A stretch of 64,000 bases of DNA from an uncultured Bacteroidota bacterium. GTDB lineage: Bacteria; Bacteroidota; Bacteroidia; Bacteroidales; SZUA-534. Shown here piece after piece: positions 28,670-37,647 of this stretch. Location of the stretch: NCBI GenBank assembly GCA_946414435.1, contig CAMKOM010000004.1:1-64000 (forward strand). The letters run 5' to 3'. Under the pieces are notes generated by a model, which saw only the letters and a program-made list of their open reading frames with translations, had not been told where the DNA came from and searched no databases. Both the position numbers and the translations under genes were made by a program. Positions within the stretch are counted from its first letter, which is position 1. The number at the start of each line of letters is the position of its first letter.

Positions 28670-29980
28670 ATGAATAATAATACCAAGATCAATTTTGTTT
28701 CAGCCGCTGAAGCGGTAAAAGTCGTCAAATCAGGCGACCACATTCACTTAAGCGCCATTGGCAACGCACCTCAGGTGCTTATTAAAGCATTATGCGACCG
28801 TGGACGAAACGGCGAGCTGAAAAACGTTCATATTCATCACTTTCACACCGAAGGCGACGCACCATACTCGGCTCCCGAGTTTGAAGGCGTGTTCCAGCAC
28901 GACGGTTTCTTTGTTGGTGCCAACACGCGCAAGAACGTGCAGGCGGGCTATGCCGATTATATTCCTGTATTCCTTGGTGAGGCCGCACGGCTCTATCGCG
29001 AAGGCTACCTGCCCTGCAACGTGGCAATGATACAAGTCTGCCCCCCCGATAAACATGGATTTGTGTCGCTAGGCGCTTCAGTCGACGCGTGCCTTGCTGC
29101 CATGGAGGTTGCCGACTGCGTAATTGCCGTTGTCAATAAAAACGCACCGCGCGCTTTCGGCCAGGCAATGATTCACATGAACCGCATAAATATTTTTGTT
29201 GAAGATAACACCCCGCTGATTGAGAAATTCTACGAGGAACCCAGCGAAACTGACCTTGCCATCGGCCGCCACTGCGCCGAGCTGATTGACGACGGTGCCT
29301 GCCTGCAGTTGGGCATAGGCTCGCTGCCGAACGCAACTCTGGCTTGTCTTGGCAACCACAAAAACCTTGGCATTCACACCGAAATGTTCGCCGACGGTGT
29401 GCTGCGGCTTGTCGAGAAGGGCGTCATCACTGGCGCAAACAAGGCTCTCGACCGCGGCAAGATTGTATCAACCTTCCTGCTCGGCACAAACAACGTTTAC
29501 AAGTTTGTGGACAACAACCCGCAAGTTCTGATGCAGGATGTGGCTTACACCAACGACCCGTTCATCATTGCACAACAGCCCAAGATGACAGCTATCAACT
29601 CGGCCATCGAGATTGACCTTACCGGCCAAGTTTGCGCCGACTCAATAGGTACAAAACAATTCTCGGGTGCAGGTGGCCAAATCGACTTCATCTACGGCGC
29701 ATCGCGGTCGAAAGGCGGAAAGGCCATCATTGCCATGCCATCGATGACCAAGAAGGGCGTGAGCAAGATTGTGCCGACTCTGACACCGGGCGCAAGCGTG
29801 GTAACAACACGTTTCCACATTCACTGGTTTGTAACTGAGTTTGGCGCAGTGAACCTTTACGGCCGCACCATGCAGGAACGCGCGAAACTGATTACCAGCG
29901 TTGCGCACCCGAGTGTCCGCGAGGAGTTAGACCGCGCGGCCTTTGAACGGTTCGGACCACACTATCACTTTGGAAAATAA
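28670..29980 (+). CDS. Acetyl-CoA hydrolase / CoA-transferase family protein
   Basis: The 436-residue product is a class I CoA transferase of the acetyl-CoA hydrolase / 4-hydroxybutyrate CoA-transferase type. The expected catalytic Glu is E238 in the phrase IHTEMFADG. Other signatures are QLGIGSLPNA (residues 213-222) and GGQIDFIYGASRSKGG. It moves CoA between acetate and another acyl group; candidates are butyryl-CoA, succinyl-CoA or 4-hydroxybutyryl-CoA, and the sequence alone does not separate them. The start at ATG 28670 follows the promoter; an upstream in-frame GTG lies inside the tRNA and is not used. Confidence 0.9.
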   Translation: MNNNTKINFVSAAEAVKVVKSGDHIHLSAIGNAPQVLIKALCDRGRNGELKNVHIHHFHTEGDAPYSAPEFEGVFQHDGFFVGANTRKNVQAGYADYIPVFLGEAARLYREGYLPCNVAMIQVCPPDKHGFVSLGASVDACLAAMEVADCVIAVVNKNAPRAFGQAMIHMNRINIFVEDNTPLIEKFYEEPSETDLAIGRHCAELIDDGACLQLGIGSLPNATLACLGNHKNLGIHTEMFADGVLRLVEKGVITGANKALDRGKIVSTFLLGTNNVYKFVDNNPQVLMQDVAYTNDPFIIAQQPKMTAINSAIEIDLTGQVCADSIGTKQFSGAGGQIDFIYGASRSKGGKAIIAMPSMTKKGVSKIVPTLTPGASVVTTRFHIHWFVTEFGAVNLYGRTMQERAKLITSVAHPSVREELDRAAFERFGPHYHFGK

Positions 29981-30025
29981 TTAATGAATTTAAAGGAAAT
30001 CCTTGGGGAATAATAGCGGCACTTA

Positions 30026-30685
30026 TTATTCCAATTTTCCAATCTCATACCCGGCTGCACGCACGGTGTCAATCACCGTTTGCAGCCGTTCGGCGCTTTG
30101 CGGAAGGCGGTCGTGCAGAAGGATAATGGCACCAGGGCATAGTTGGCGGCTGATGCGGCGCGCTACTTTGGCGTGATCGGCTCCGTTGGTGTCATAAGTG
30201 CGGATTGTCCAGCCTATTGTTTTGAGATTCAGCGCTTTCACCGCTTTGGCAACAGTTGGGTTTGTCACTCCGAATGGCGGACGGAACAATGTTGGGGCGA
30301 CGCCTGTGGCTTGACCAATGACTTGTTGGCATTGTTCAATGTCGGCCACCATTTTTTTTCGACTCCAGAGCGGAAAGTTGTTGGTGTGGCTGTTGCTATG
30401 GTTGCCAATGGTATGACCCTCGTCGACTATCCGTTTGACTATCTGCTCGTTACCAACAACATGGCTGCCAATGCAGAAGAAAGTGGCCGTGGCGTTGTTG
30501 CGCCTCAGCACATCGAGCACTTGAGGTGTCTGCTCGGCATTGGGACCATCATCAAATGTCAGATACACAACCTTTTCATCGGTTTTTACTCGGCACAAGG
30601 CACGCACATACACTTGCGATTTTATGCTGTACGAAGCGTAAAATAGGAATGCCAGAACGGCGCCGATGGCAAGTGCGATGAGCAT
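30026..30685 (-). CDS. Polysaccharide deacetylase (NodB homology)
   Basis: The 219-residue product has an N-terminal membrane anchor (residues 1-20) and a NodB domain with all five motifs: TFDDGP (43-48), the metal-binding HSNSH (96-100), RPPFG (135-139), an aromatic/Asp region around residue 160, and ILLHD (188-192). It would remove acetyl groups from N-acetylated sugars in peptidoglycan or another envelope glycan. The catalytic Asp and both His ligands are intact. The gene is monocistronic. Confidence 0.92.
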   Translation of the reverse strand: MLIALAIGAVLAFLFYASYSIKSQVYVRALCRVKTDEKVVYLTFDDGPNAEQTPQVLDVLRRNNATATFFCIGSHVVGNEQIVKRIVDEGHTIGNHSNSHTNNFPLWSRKKMVADIEQCQQVIGQATGVAPTLFRPPFGVTNPTVAKAVKALNLKTIGWTIRTYDTNGADHAKVARRISRQLCPGAIILLHDRLPQSAERLQTVIDTVRAAGYEIGKLE

Positions 30686-30870
30686 TGTTTGTTTAATCGG
30701 TCAATTGGTGAATCGTTTAGTTTCGGACTTCAGACTACGGACAACAGACTACAGACAGTTTTAAGCAGTCTTTTCATTGTTAATTATTCATTGTTAATTG
30801 TTTACGTTTTCAACCAACCCCCAACACCTAATACCCAACACCAAAACTCCCTATTTCTAATTTCTAATTC
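30686..30870. repeat. Intergenic simple and dispersed repeats
   Basis: No gene is seen. The segment holds the word GACTACGGACAACAGAC (30733-30749), found again at 58543-58559, then AT-rich repeats of TTCATTGTTAATT type and a run of short CTAAT words. Confidence 0.5.
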
Positions 30871-31776
30871 CTAAATCCTACCTAATAATATCAGCGAATG
30901 GTTTATGTGTTGGTAATCGCTTATTATCAGTGTGTTATTTGCTGTGCAATTATTTATTGCAAAATCGAGTGCGCCTGCTGTGAGTGTCGGGTACTCGCAG
31001 GTTTTGAACCATAACGACTTATTTTTCAGAGGCAAGCGTTTTTCAATGTTGTCGGCAGTCGCGGCGTTGCAATTTGCCACAATGCATAAATCACTTGTTT
31101 TTATGCCGTTGCGCTCGGCCATTCCAACAATCCATTCAATTAGTTCGTCGTCGGTTAGTCGGCCGCTGCGGGTGTCGATGTCGAGCACTGCGGCACTGTT
31201 GCTGCCTGATGCGGTGGCGTTCAGAACGAAAAAGTTGGCACCCTCACCCAATTCATATTCGCGCGTCATTCCAAGGCGCCGTTGAATGTCGGCCGACGAC
31301 GGTGTAATCTCGTCAATCGCGCCAAGCAGAACATTCTTTTTGCCCTCAGCAACCTGCATTGCGGCGTCAATCAGAGCACTCTCGAAACTCAGTCCGCGGT
31401 GAACGTAAGTAACATTGTATGAGTGGATTCCGCGCAATAGTGCAATCTGTCCGCCTATGGTATTGAAGGTGGATTGAATGAACGGCGTTGGATTGAGCAA
31501 CCGTTCGCTGTTCACCACTATCGACTCCATAAACTTCTCAGTATCGCCCAAACAACCTAATCCCGTGGCAGTTATAATTCCGTCGATTTCCTCCGACGGC
31601 AGACCTTCGGCACATTTCAAACCGCAGGCCACACCCATTTTCACTATGCGGCTCATTCGGCGGCGAAGCGAAGCGTTGGTAACCAATTCCTTAAAATCGA
31701 ACGGTTCTTCGCTCCCGTTGACGGTGAGAACATCGCCTTTCAATTGACATGATTTTGTTATGGTAATTGGTTGCAT
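30871..31776 (-). CDS. Beta-ketoacyl-synthase-like protein lacking catalytic residues
   Basis: The start is placed at ATG 31776 (MQPITITKSCQ), 1 bp after the upstream synthase ends; the longer open frame overlaps that gene. The 301-residue product has the thiolase fold of ketosynthases, but the Cys site reads FIQSTFNTIGG and the second His site reads CEYPTLTAGAL, so the Cys-His-His triad is missing. Such inactive partners act as chain-length factors or support subunits in type II polyketide and aryl-polyene systems. It is the last gene of a six-gene operon. Its role as heterodimer partner of the synthase coded just upstream is inferred. Confidence 0.75.
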   Translation of the reverse strand: MQPITITKSCQLKGDVLTVNGSEEPFDFKELVTNASLRRRMSRIVKMGVACGLKCAEGLPSEEIDGIITATGLGCLGDTEKFMESIVVNSERLLNPTPFIQSTFNTIGGQIALLRGIHSYNVTYVHRGLSFESALIDAAMQVAEGKKNVLLGAIDEITPSSADIQRRLGMTREYELGEGANFFVLNATASGSNSAAVLDIDTRSGRLTDDELIEWIVGMAERNGIKTSDLCIVANCNAATADNIEKRLPLKNKSLWFKTCEYPTLTAGALDFAINNCTANNTLIISDYQHINHSLILLGRI

Positions 31777-31777
31777 A

Positions 31778-32962
31778 TCAGTCGATTTTAGAGAAAATGA
31801 GCGAAGTGTCGTTCCCGCCGAAACCAAAGGCGTTCGACAGCACGTTACGGATAGTGCGCCCCTCGGCAAACTCCGTTTCAGGTGAAAGTCCGATGGCGGG
31901 GTCGACCGACTTAAAGTTAAGGTTCGGGTAAATGTAGCCATCACTCACTGACAGAACCGAATATACGGCCTCGATACCCTCCGACGCACCCAGTGTATGG
32001 CCGATGAACGCCTTCACCGAGCTGAACGGCGGCACGCGGTCGCCGAAAAGGCGGCGTATGGCGGCCGATTCCGAAAGGTCGTTGTTGGGCGTGGCCGTGC
32101 CGTGAACGTTGATATAGTCAATGTCAGACGGTTGCAAACCTGCCGTTTGCAGCGCCGCACTCATCGAACCAAAAGCACCGTTGCCCTCGGGCGAGCAGCC
32201 TGTTTGGTGGTAAGCATCGTTGGCGTTGGCGTAACCGGTCACAAGGCAGTAGGGCTTGCGTACGGTCTCGTTGGCGCGCTGCATAACAATATAGCCCGCG
32301 CCCTCGCCAAGATTCAGCCCCGCGCGAGTGGCGTCGAACGGGCGGCAGTGCTCTTTGTCGAGAATCATCAGCGATCCAAAGCCGTTCAGCGTGAACTTGC
32401 AAAGCGCGTCAGTACCGCCAGCAATGACGGCATCTAACATATTGTATTTCAACATTCTCGCGCCAAGCATAATGGCGTTACCCGCCGACGAGCAGGCCGT
32501 GCTGATAGTGGTTACAAAACCATTGATTCCCAATTGGTTGGCAATAAACTCGGTGCTTGCGCCACAGTCGTGCTGACTCACCATTCGCAAGCGTCCGCGG
32601 CTGTGGTCGGTGCGGAAATCGTTGTAAAACACCTCGCTCAAATCCATTCCGCCCACCGATGTCGATGATATGAAGCCCACACGCTTTTTGCCGACGTCGA
32701 TGCCAGCGTCGGCCACAGCCTCACGCGCGGCCATAAGCCCCAGCAGAGCAGTGCGCGAATAGGTGCGTTCGGCGTTGAGATTCAGGCGTTTGGCAAGTTC
32801 GGCGTTCGTTGCTTTCACTTCCGACACGGGCACGTCGAGCGTGGTTTGGAAAAACCGTGGTTTCCCCATTCCGTGCCGCCCCGTGCGCAACGACTCAATG
32901 TTTTCACTCACACCAAAGCCGATGCCCGACACCGCGCCGAGTCCCGTAACCGCAATCCGCAT
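31778..32962 (-). CDS. Beta-ketoacyl-ACP synthase (FabF-like, active)
   Basis: The 394-residue product keeps the full Cys-His-His triad: C157 (ISTACSSA), H287 (NVHGTA) and H322 (IGHTLGASEG). It condenses acyl groups with malonyl-ACP. Housekeeping FabF is usually a little longer (about 410-420) and sits with fabD/acpP; here the neighbours are a dedicated ACP and other synthases, so a specialised product is likely. The preceding ACP gene ends at the base next to this start, and the next gene starts 1 bp after the stop, indicating translational coupling. Confidence 0.9.
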   Translation of the reverse strand: MRIAVTGLGAVSGIGFGVSENIESLRTGRHGMGKPRFFQTTLDVPVSEVKATNAELAKRLNLNAERTYSRTALLGLMAAREAVADAGIDVGKKRVGFISSTSVGGMDLSEVFYNDFRTDHSRGRLRMVSQHDCGASTEFIANQLGINGFVTTISTACSSAGNAIMLGARMLKYNMLDAVIAGGTDALCKFTLNGFGSLMILDKEHCRPFDATRAGLNLGEGAGYIVMQRANETVRKPYCLVTGYANANDAYHQTGCSPEGNGAFGSMSAALQTAGLQPSDIDYINVHGTATPNNDLSESAAIRRLFGDRVPPFSSVKAFIGHTLGASEGIEAVYSVLSVSDGYIYPNLNFKSVDPAIGLSPETEFAEGRTIRNVLSNAFGFGGNDTSLIFSKID

Positions 32963-33229
32963 TTACTTTTTCTGATTGGCGGTGATGTATTCGGCCAGCG
33001 TTTTCACCGAGTAGAAAATCTCTTTTCCCTGTGCGGGATTCTCGATTTTGATGCCGTAGTTGCGCTCCAGAATCAAGATAATCTCCAGTGCGTCAATCGA
33101 ATCCAAGCCCAGACCGCCGTCGCCGAAAAGCGGTGCTTCAGCGTCGATGTCGGCGGGGGTAACCTCCTCAAGATTCAGTTCGGCAATCAGTTCGCCTTTC
33201 AGTTTCTCGATAAGTTCTTCCATAACCAA
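32963..33229 (-). CDS. Acyl carrier protein
   Basis: The 88-residue acidic product has the carrier motif GLDSID, with S44 as the phosphopantetheine attachment site. Two ATGs lie at the start (33229, 33223). It is packed between two ketosynthase genes (5-bp and 0-bp gaps), so it is the dedicated carrier of this pathway rather than the housekeeping AcpP. Confidence 0.9.
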   Translation of the reverse strand: MVMEELIEKLKGELIAELNLEEVTPADIDAEAPLFGDGGLGLDSIDALEIILILERNYGIKIENPAQGKEIFYSVKTLAEYITANQKK

Positions 33230-33234
33230 AATTT

Positions 33235-34965
33235 TTATTTTTTGTAATTAGTATTTTCCAACAAGTTAAAATTCAGCCGATAACGGTTGCCAATCAGTTC
33301 GCACCAGCCCGTTATGCAGTAGTGCAGGTTGGCGCGCTCCATCGCCTTTTCAATGTATTTCATTGTCTTTTCGCTCTCGTGACCTTCGCTTACAAAGAAA
33401 GTGTTTTCTCCTTTAATTTTATAGCGAATGCAGATTTCTCCCACAACCACGTTGGGCAGCGTGTAGACGAAAACCGACGGGCTTGCCATTGCATCGCCCT
33501 GCTCGCTGATAATACGCTCATGGTCAAGGTCGGTGTCGAGCGAACCGACAGCGTTCATTACCACAATGCCCATCTCTTCGGGCTCAAAATTCACATTGTC
33601 AAGCAGATATCCGCAAGCTACGTAGCCAAGTTTGCACTGATTGTCCATCTTGTAGAACTTTTGGTTCTCGTCGGCCAGTTTTTTGAACGCTTCGCGGATA
33701 AACACATTGTATTCGGTTGATTTCGAAGAAAATACAATCCGCTTGCCGACTTTAATCTGTGAGTTGAAAACCGAAATCGATTTAATGCTCCGCACCGCTG
33801 CGGGCTCCGTTTCGAGCTCGGGTTTGGCGTATTGCGGAAGCGACAGCACAATGGCGGCATTGCAGCCCCCGAATCCCGACGCCGTCTTCACGCAGTGGCG
33901 CATTTTCATTCGTTTGTGCTCGGGCAGAACCTTAAGCGGCATCGGTGTGCCGGGTTTTTCGAACCCCATTGTGCCAAAGAGCGTGCCCATCCGCAGTTCG
34001 TGGGCGCAGACAATGGCCTCGATAATACCCGAAGCGCCTAGCGTGTGGCCGAAATACGGTTTCAGACTCTGCACAGGACGGTCCTGAAGCCCCGCCAGCG
34101 TCACGGCTTTCGACTCCATCTCGTCGTTATAGACGGTGGCGGTGCCGTGGGTGTTCACAAAACTTATGTCGGACGCTGCAACACCGGCCTCGCGCATTGC
34201 GCCTTGAATGGCCAGGTTCAGCTCGTAGCCCGTGCGTGACGGCCCCGAGATATGGTTGGCATCGTTGCTAATGGCGCCTCCGGCCAGTTGCACGCTGTGT
34301 TCGCCCATATCGGTCGACAGCAGCACGGCACCGGCACCCTCGCCAAGATTCAGACCGTCGCGGCGCGCATCGAACGGCAGACAACGATTGGCCGACAGCG
34401 ATTTGAACGACTTGAAACCGCTTGTAATGAAATGCGACAGCACATCGCAGCCTGCCACAATCACGCTCTCGAACACTCCGGCCTCGATAAGCCGTTTGCC
34501 GACAATCATTGCTGAAACCCCTGATATGCAGGCGTTTGACACAATAATGGGACGGTTGGCAGCGCCAAAATAGCGCCCTATGCGGTCCGACGTCTTCCAA
34601 AGCGACACGCGCCCGTCTTGCGACTCCATTGTGTGGTCAATCAGCACTGTGTTCCCTTTCGTGGTTGATATCACAATGCCTATTGATTTGTCCTCCAAAT
34701 CGATATGTGTTTGGTTCAAAACGTCGGTTATGGACATTATTACAAGCCTCTCGAATTTGGTGTATTGCGATTCAAGATTCAGGATTTTCGATTCGAGCCT
34801 GATTGTGTGATCGTTGAACTCCGACATAAAAATCGGCGTGTCGGCTACGTCGGATGTGGTGTGAGCCGAGAGCGCGCTACGGTACGAGCATAGCGCGGCC
34901 AGGTTCTCCTGCGTGCCGAATCCCAACGGTGTAACAATCGAGTCTGCGTTTATGTAAATCTTCAT
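33235..34965 (-). CDS. Ketosynthase fused to a shortened second ketosynthase-like domain
   Basis: The 576-residue product has a complete ketosynthase in residues 1-380 with C146 (SNACISG), H273 (NTHGTA) and H307 (FGHTLGASG). The remaining 190 residues are extra. They include LGYVACGYLLDN and VFVYTLPNVVVGEICIRYKI, which resemble strands and the active-site helix of the thiolase fold but have no Cys nucleophile there. It therefore looks like a synthase carrying a truncated, inactive second synthase. It sits between a thioesterase gene and the ACP gene. Confidence 0.75.
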   Translation of the reverse strand: MKIYINADSIVTPLGFGTQENLAALCSYRSALSAHTTSDVADTPIFMSEFNDHTIRLESKILNLESQYTKFERLVIMSITDVLNQTHIDLEDKSIGIVISTTKGNTVLIDHTMESQDGRVSLWKTSDRIGRYFGAANRPIIVSNACISGVSAMIVGKRLIEAGVFESVIVAGCDVLSHFITSGFKSFKSLSANRCLPFDARRDGLNLGEGAGAVLLSTDMGEHSVQLAGGAISNDANHISGPSRTGYELNLAIQGAMREAGVAASDISFVNTHGTATVYNDEMESKAVTLAGLQDRPVQSLKPYFGHTLGASGIIEAIVCAHELRMGTLFGTMGFEKPGTPMPLKVLPEHKRMKMRHCVKTASGFGGCNAAIVLSLPQYAKPELETEPAAVRSIKSISVFNSQIKVGKRIVFSSKSTEYNVFIREAFKKLADENQKFYKMDNQCKLGYVACGYLLDNVNFEPEEMGIVVMNAVGSLDTDLDHERIISEQGDAMASPSVFVYTLPNVVVGEICIRYKIKGENTFFVSEGHESEKTMKYIEKAMERANLHYCITGWCELIGNRYRLNFNLLENTNYKK

Positions 34966-34990
34966 ATAATGCTTACTATCGTTTTCTTTT

Positions 34991-35440
34991 TCAGTCTTTT
35001 ATCCAACGCTTCTTCCACTCGGTGTAGAAAGGCGGGTTGTTCAACTCCAACTCGCGCGTTTGGGCGTTAATGAACACCTGCGTTGAGCTGCCCGTAGCCG
35101 CCACAGCCCCGTCCGATGCACGGTAAATGGTGTAGTCGAACACAATTTTTGCCGCCGCCGTGCGGATATAGCGCGTCTCGATAATAGCCTCCTCGCCAAA
35201 CGTGAGCGACTGCTTGTATTGGCAGCTGACCTCCACAATTGGCGCCAGATAGCCGCTGTTGAAGTAGTCCATATACTTGAGTCCGTCGTAGTGTTTGCCG
35301 AACGACTCGCGCCCGTCCTCAAAGTAGCGGATATACTCGCCGTGCCACACCACCATCATCGAGTCCACCTCGCTGAACCTTACGGTAATGGTTTTGCGGT
35401 CAATGAGAACGGCTTCGCGTGTTTTGTTTTTCGTCTTCAT
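34991..35440 (-). CDS. Hot-dog fold acyl-CoA/ACP thioesterase
   Basis: The 149-residue product is of the 4-hydroxybenzoyl-CoA thioesterase family: TVRFSEVDSMMVVWHGEYIRYFEDGRE carries the usual catalytic acidic/His region near residue 20-45. The start is the ATG at 35440 because the only upstream in-frame starts are TTG. In aryl-polyene clusters such an enzyme is a standard part. It would release the finished acyl chain from ACP. The gaps are 15 bp to the dehydratase gene and 25 bp to the synthase gene. Confidence 0.8.
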   Translation of the reverse strand: MKTKNKTREAVLIDRKTITVRFSEVDSMMVVWHGEYIRYFEDGRESFGKHYDGLKYMDYFNSGYLAPIVEVSCQYKQSLTFGEEAIIETRYIRTAAAKIVFDYTIYRASDGAVAATGSSTQVFINAQTRELELNNPPFYTEWKKRWIKD

Positions 35441-35455
35441 TATCAACAAGTTCCT

Positions 35456-35884
35456 TTAGTCGATTTTGAGAAAGATTTTCATTCGGCATTCGGCCACGGG
35501 GCCGTTGTTGTCGTCGGTTTTGGCCGATATGAGCGACAGTCCGCCCATTTCCTGCATCACGCTAATGGTGGTGCGCAATTGGCTGCCCACCTTTGGCAAT
35601 CGGCTGATTTTCAGCTTGTCGACCGACCCGATGAAACCCAGCGGCACAGGCTCGTTTTTCTGCTTGAAGATATATCCGGCCCGAGCCGCCGCCGACTGTG
35701 CAATATGCTCAACAATGCCCGGCTCACGCAGCACCCCGCCTTGGCAGAAAATGTTGCTCTCGGTCACTGTCAGCCCCGACTGCGACACGCCATCCTCCAT
35801 CCCGTAAAAGGCATCAACCATAACCATTGGCGGCCTTTGTGGAATGAGGTCCAGAATGTTGGAAATGACCGTATCGTTTTGCAC
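35456..35884 (-). CDS. FabZ/ApeI-like 3-hydroxyacyl-ACP dehydratase
   Basis: The 142-residue product has the single hot-dog domain of FabZ-type dehydratases: LIPQRPPMVMVD near the N-terminus and the phrase REPGIVEHIAQSAAARAGY, in which E is the expected catalytic acid. It would dehydrate the beta-hydroxy intermediate. It is the first gene of the operon, behind a -7 element. No ketoreductase gene is in the cluster, so the reduction step must be supplied elsewhere. Confidence 0.8.
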   Translation of the reverse strand: MQNDTVISNILDLIPQRPPMVMVDAFYGMEDGVSQSGLTVTESNIFCQGGVLREPGIVEHIAQSAAARAGYIFKQKNEPVPLGFIGSVDKLKISRLPKVGSQLRTTISVMQEMGGLSLISAKTDDNNGPVAECRMKIFLKID

Positions 35885-35904
35885 GTCAAAAAAAAATTTG
35901 TGCG

Positions 35905-35912
35905 CAAAACTA
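35905..35912 (-). promoter_or_regulatory. -7 element of the ketosynthase operon
   Basis: Minus-strand TAGTTTTG, about 20 bp before the dehydratase start. Confidence 0.5.
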
Positions 35913-36029
35913 CTAAATTATTGGAAAATCGGTTAACCCCATTGAGTGATGATATTAATTTGGCCAAATCGGAATCCTCCGATTATTAACCTTGCTTCTG
36001 CAAAAAACACATAATGCAAAAAAACGAGT

Positions 36030-36037
36030 TATCTTTG
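36030..36037 (+). promoter_or_regulatory. -7 element directly before recF
   Basis: TATCTTTG ends only 4 bp before the recF ATG, so the transcript would be leaderless or nearly so. Confidence 0.55.
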
Positions 36038-36041
36038 CGAT

Positions 36042-37145
36042 ATGAGTTTGACACACCTGACACTTACGAATTTCAAGAACTACCAAACGCTCGATGCCGA
36101 TTTCTCACCGCGCATAAACTGCATTACGGGCGATAATGGTGAAGGAAAAACCAATATTCTCGACGCCATATATTATATGTCGTTCTGCAAAAGTTTTTTC
36201 ACCGGCACCGACTCGCTCAATATTCGACATGGCGAGCAGTTCTTCATTGTACAGGGTACCTACGACTTTGGCGACCATACCGACGAAATTTACTGCGGTT
36301 TCGAGCCGGGCAAGCGCAAACGGTTCAAACGCAACAAAAAGGAGTACGACCGCTTTGCTGATCATATTGGATTGATTCCGCTTGTTATGGTATCGCCCTA
36401 CGACATAAACCTTATAATTGGCGGGAGCGAGGAACGACGTAAATTCATCGACGGAATAATATCGCAGTTTGATAAGGAATATCTTCTTCAATATCAGCGG
36501 TATGTTAAAATTCTGGCGCAACGCAACCATCTGTTGAAGGAAACACCGCAAACGTGGCAAATCGATGATCAGATGTTACAAATTTACGATGACCAACTTG
36601 CAGAATCGGGGCAGTTCATCTACCAGAAACGCAAAGAGTTTGTGACCGGCATTGCACCAATTTTCCAAAAATATTTCGAAGCCGTGTCGCAAGGCAAAGA
36701 ACAGGTGTCGCTAAGCTACACAACAACACTTGACGAGAAGCCGCTTGCCGAGCAACTGCAAGAGAACCGCGCCATCGACATGGCGACACGCTACACCAAT
36801 TTCGGCGTTCACAAAGACGACCTTGAACTCGGGATGAGCGGGCAACCCATCAAACGGCTTGGCTCGCAAGGCCAGCAGAAAACCTACCTTGTGGCCATGA
36901 AACTCGCACAATTCGACTACATAAATAATCTGTGCGGGCAAAAACCCATTCTGCTGCTCGACGACATCTTCGACAAACTTGACCAATCGCGCGTTGAACA
37001 GATTGTCAACCTGGTAGCTCAAAACAACTTCGGGCAGATATTCATCACCGATACCAGCACCACACGCATTGGTGAGATTTTGAAGAAAGTACAAGGCGAC
37101 AATCTTCATTATAATCTGAGAAACAACACTTTAACTCGTATGTGA
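36042..37145 (+). CDS. recF: DNA replication and repair protein RecF
   Basis: The 367-residue product is an SMC-like ATPase that loads RecA at gapped DNA through RecOR. Walker A is GDNGEGKT (residues 30-37), the ABC-like signature is GSQGQQK, and Walker B/D-loop is LLLDDIFDKLD (304-314). The N-terminus (LTHLTLTNFKNY) matches the family, which fixes the start at 36042 even though the -7 element is only 4 bp upstream. A DciA-like gene follows 1 bp after the stop, the usual Bacteroidota arrangement. Confidence 0.95.
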   Translation: MSLTHLTLTNFKNYQTLDADFSPRINCITGDNGEGKTNILDAIYYMSFCKSFFTGTDSLNIRHGEQFFIVQGTYDFGDHTDEIYCGFEPGKRKRFKRNKKEYDRFADHIGLIPLVMVSPYDINLIIGGSEERRKFIDGIISQFDKEYLLQYQRYVKILAQRNHLLKETPQTWQIDDQMLQIYDDQLAESGQFIYQKRKEFVTGIAPIFQKYFEAVSQGKEQVSLSYTTTLDEKPLAEQLQENRAIDMATRYTNFGVHKDDLELGMSGQPIKRLGSQGQQKTYLVAMKLAQFDYINNLCGQKPILLLDDIFDKLDQSRVEQIVNLVAQNNFGQIFITDTSTTRIGEILKKVQGDNLHYNLRNNTLTRM

Positions 37146-37146
37146 A

Positions 37147-37440
37147 ATGAAAAGGCAGAACACAAAGACACTTGGTGACGCCATTTCACTATGGGCAGAC
37201 ACCATGAAACTGCGGCAGAAAATCGATGAAACACGAATGATTTCGTCGTGGGGACAGGTGGTTGGCAGTTACATCGAATCAAAAACACGGAATATCTACG
37301 TAAAAAACCGCGTGCTTTATGTACAAGTTGACTCATCGGTTGTGCGCAATGAACTGCTGTTGGCCAAAGCGTCACTTCTGCGGCAACTCAACGGCGACAC
37401 ATCAGGGGGCAGTTTGATCGACGACATTATATTCCGTTGA
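37147..37440 (+). CDS. DUF721 / DciA-like protein
   Basis: The 97-residue product has the DUF721 core (ISSWGQVVGSYIESKTRN, then VLYVQVDSSVVRNEL). DUF721 includes DciA, the loader of the replicative helicase in bacteria without DnaC. The short length is typical of Bacteroidota. It follows recF directly, consistent with a replication/repair operon. Confidence 0.85.
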   Translation: MKRQNTKTLGDAISLWADTMKLRQKIDETRMISSWGQVVGSYIESKTRNIYVKNRVLYVQVDSSVVRNELLLAKASLLRQLNGDTSGGSLIDDIIFR

Positions 37441-37528
37441 CACCGACAACACTTATATATATGTGTAGGATAAACAAAGTCATTCCATAACCAGAAAAAA
37501 CTATTTTTAGCAAAAAAACATTAACAGG

Positions 37529-37558
37529 TTTGTTAATAACCGATTTTTTTTATTTTTG
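37529..37558 (+). promoter_or_regulatory. Promoter of the OmpA/TPR lipoprotein gene
   Basis: TTTG (37529-37532), 18 bp, then TATTTTTG (37551-37558). The leader to 37648 would be about 85 nt and is AT-rich. Confidence 0.65.
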
Positions 37559-37647
37559 GTGTTCGTTAAAAACATTGATACTAAAGATGTTTTTTGGCAA
37601 AGATTTTTAATACTAGATAACACTTTTAAATTTTTAATTAGGCAATT

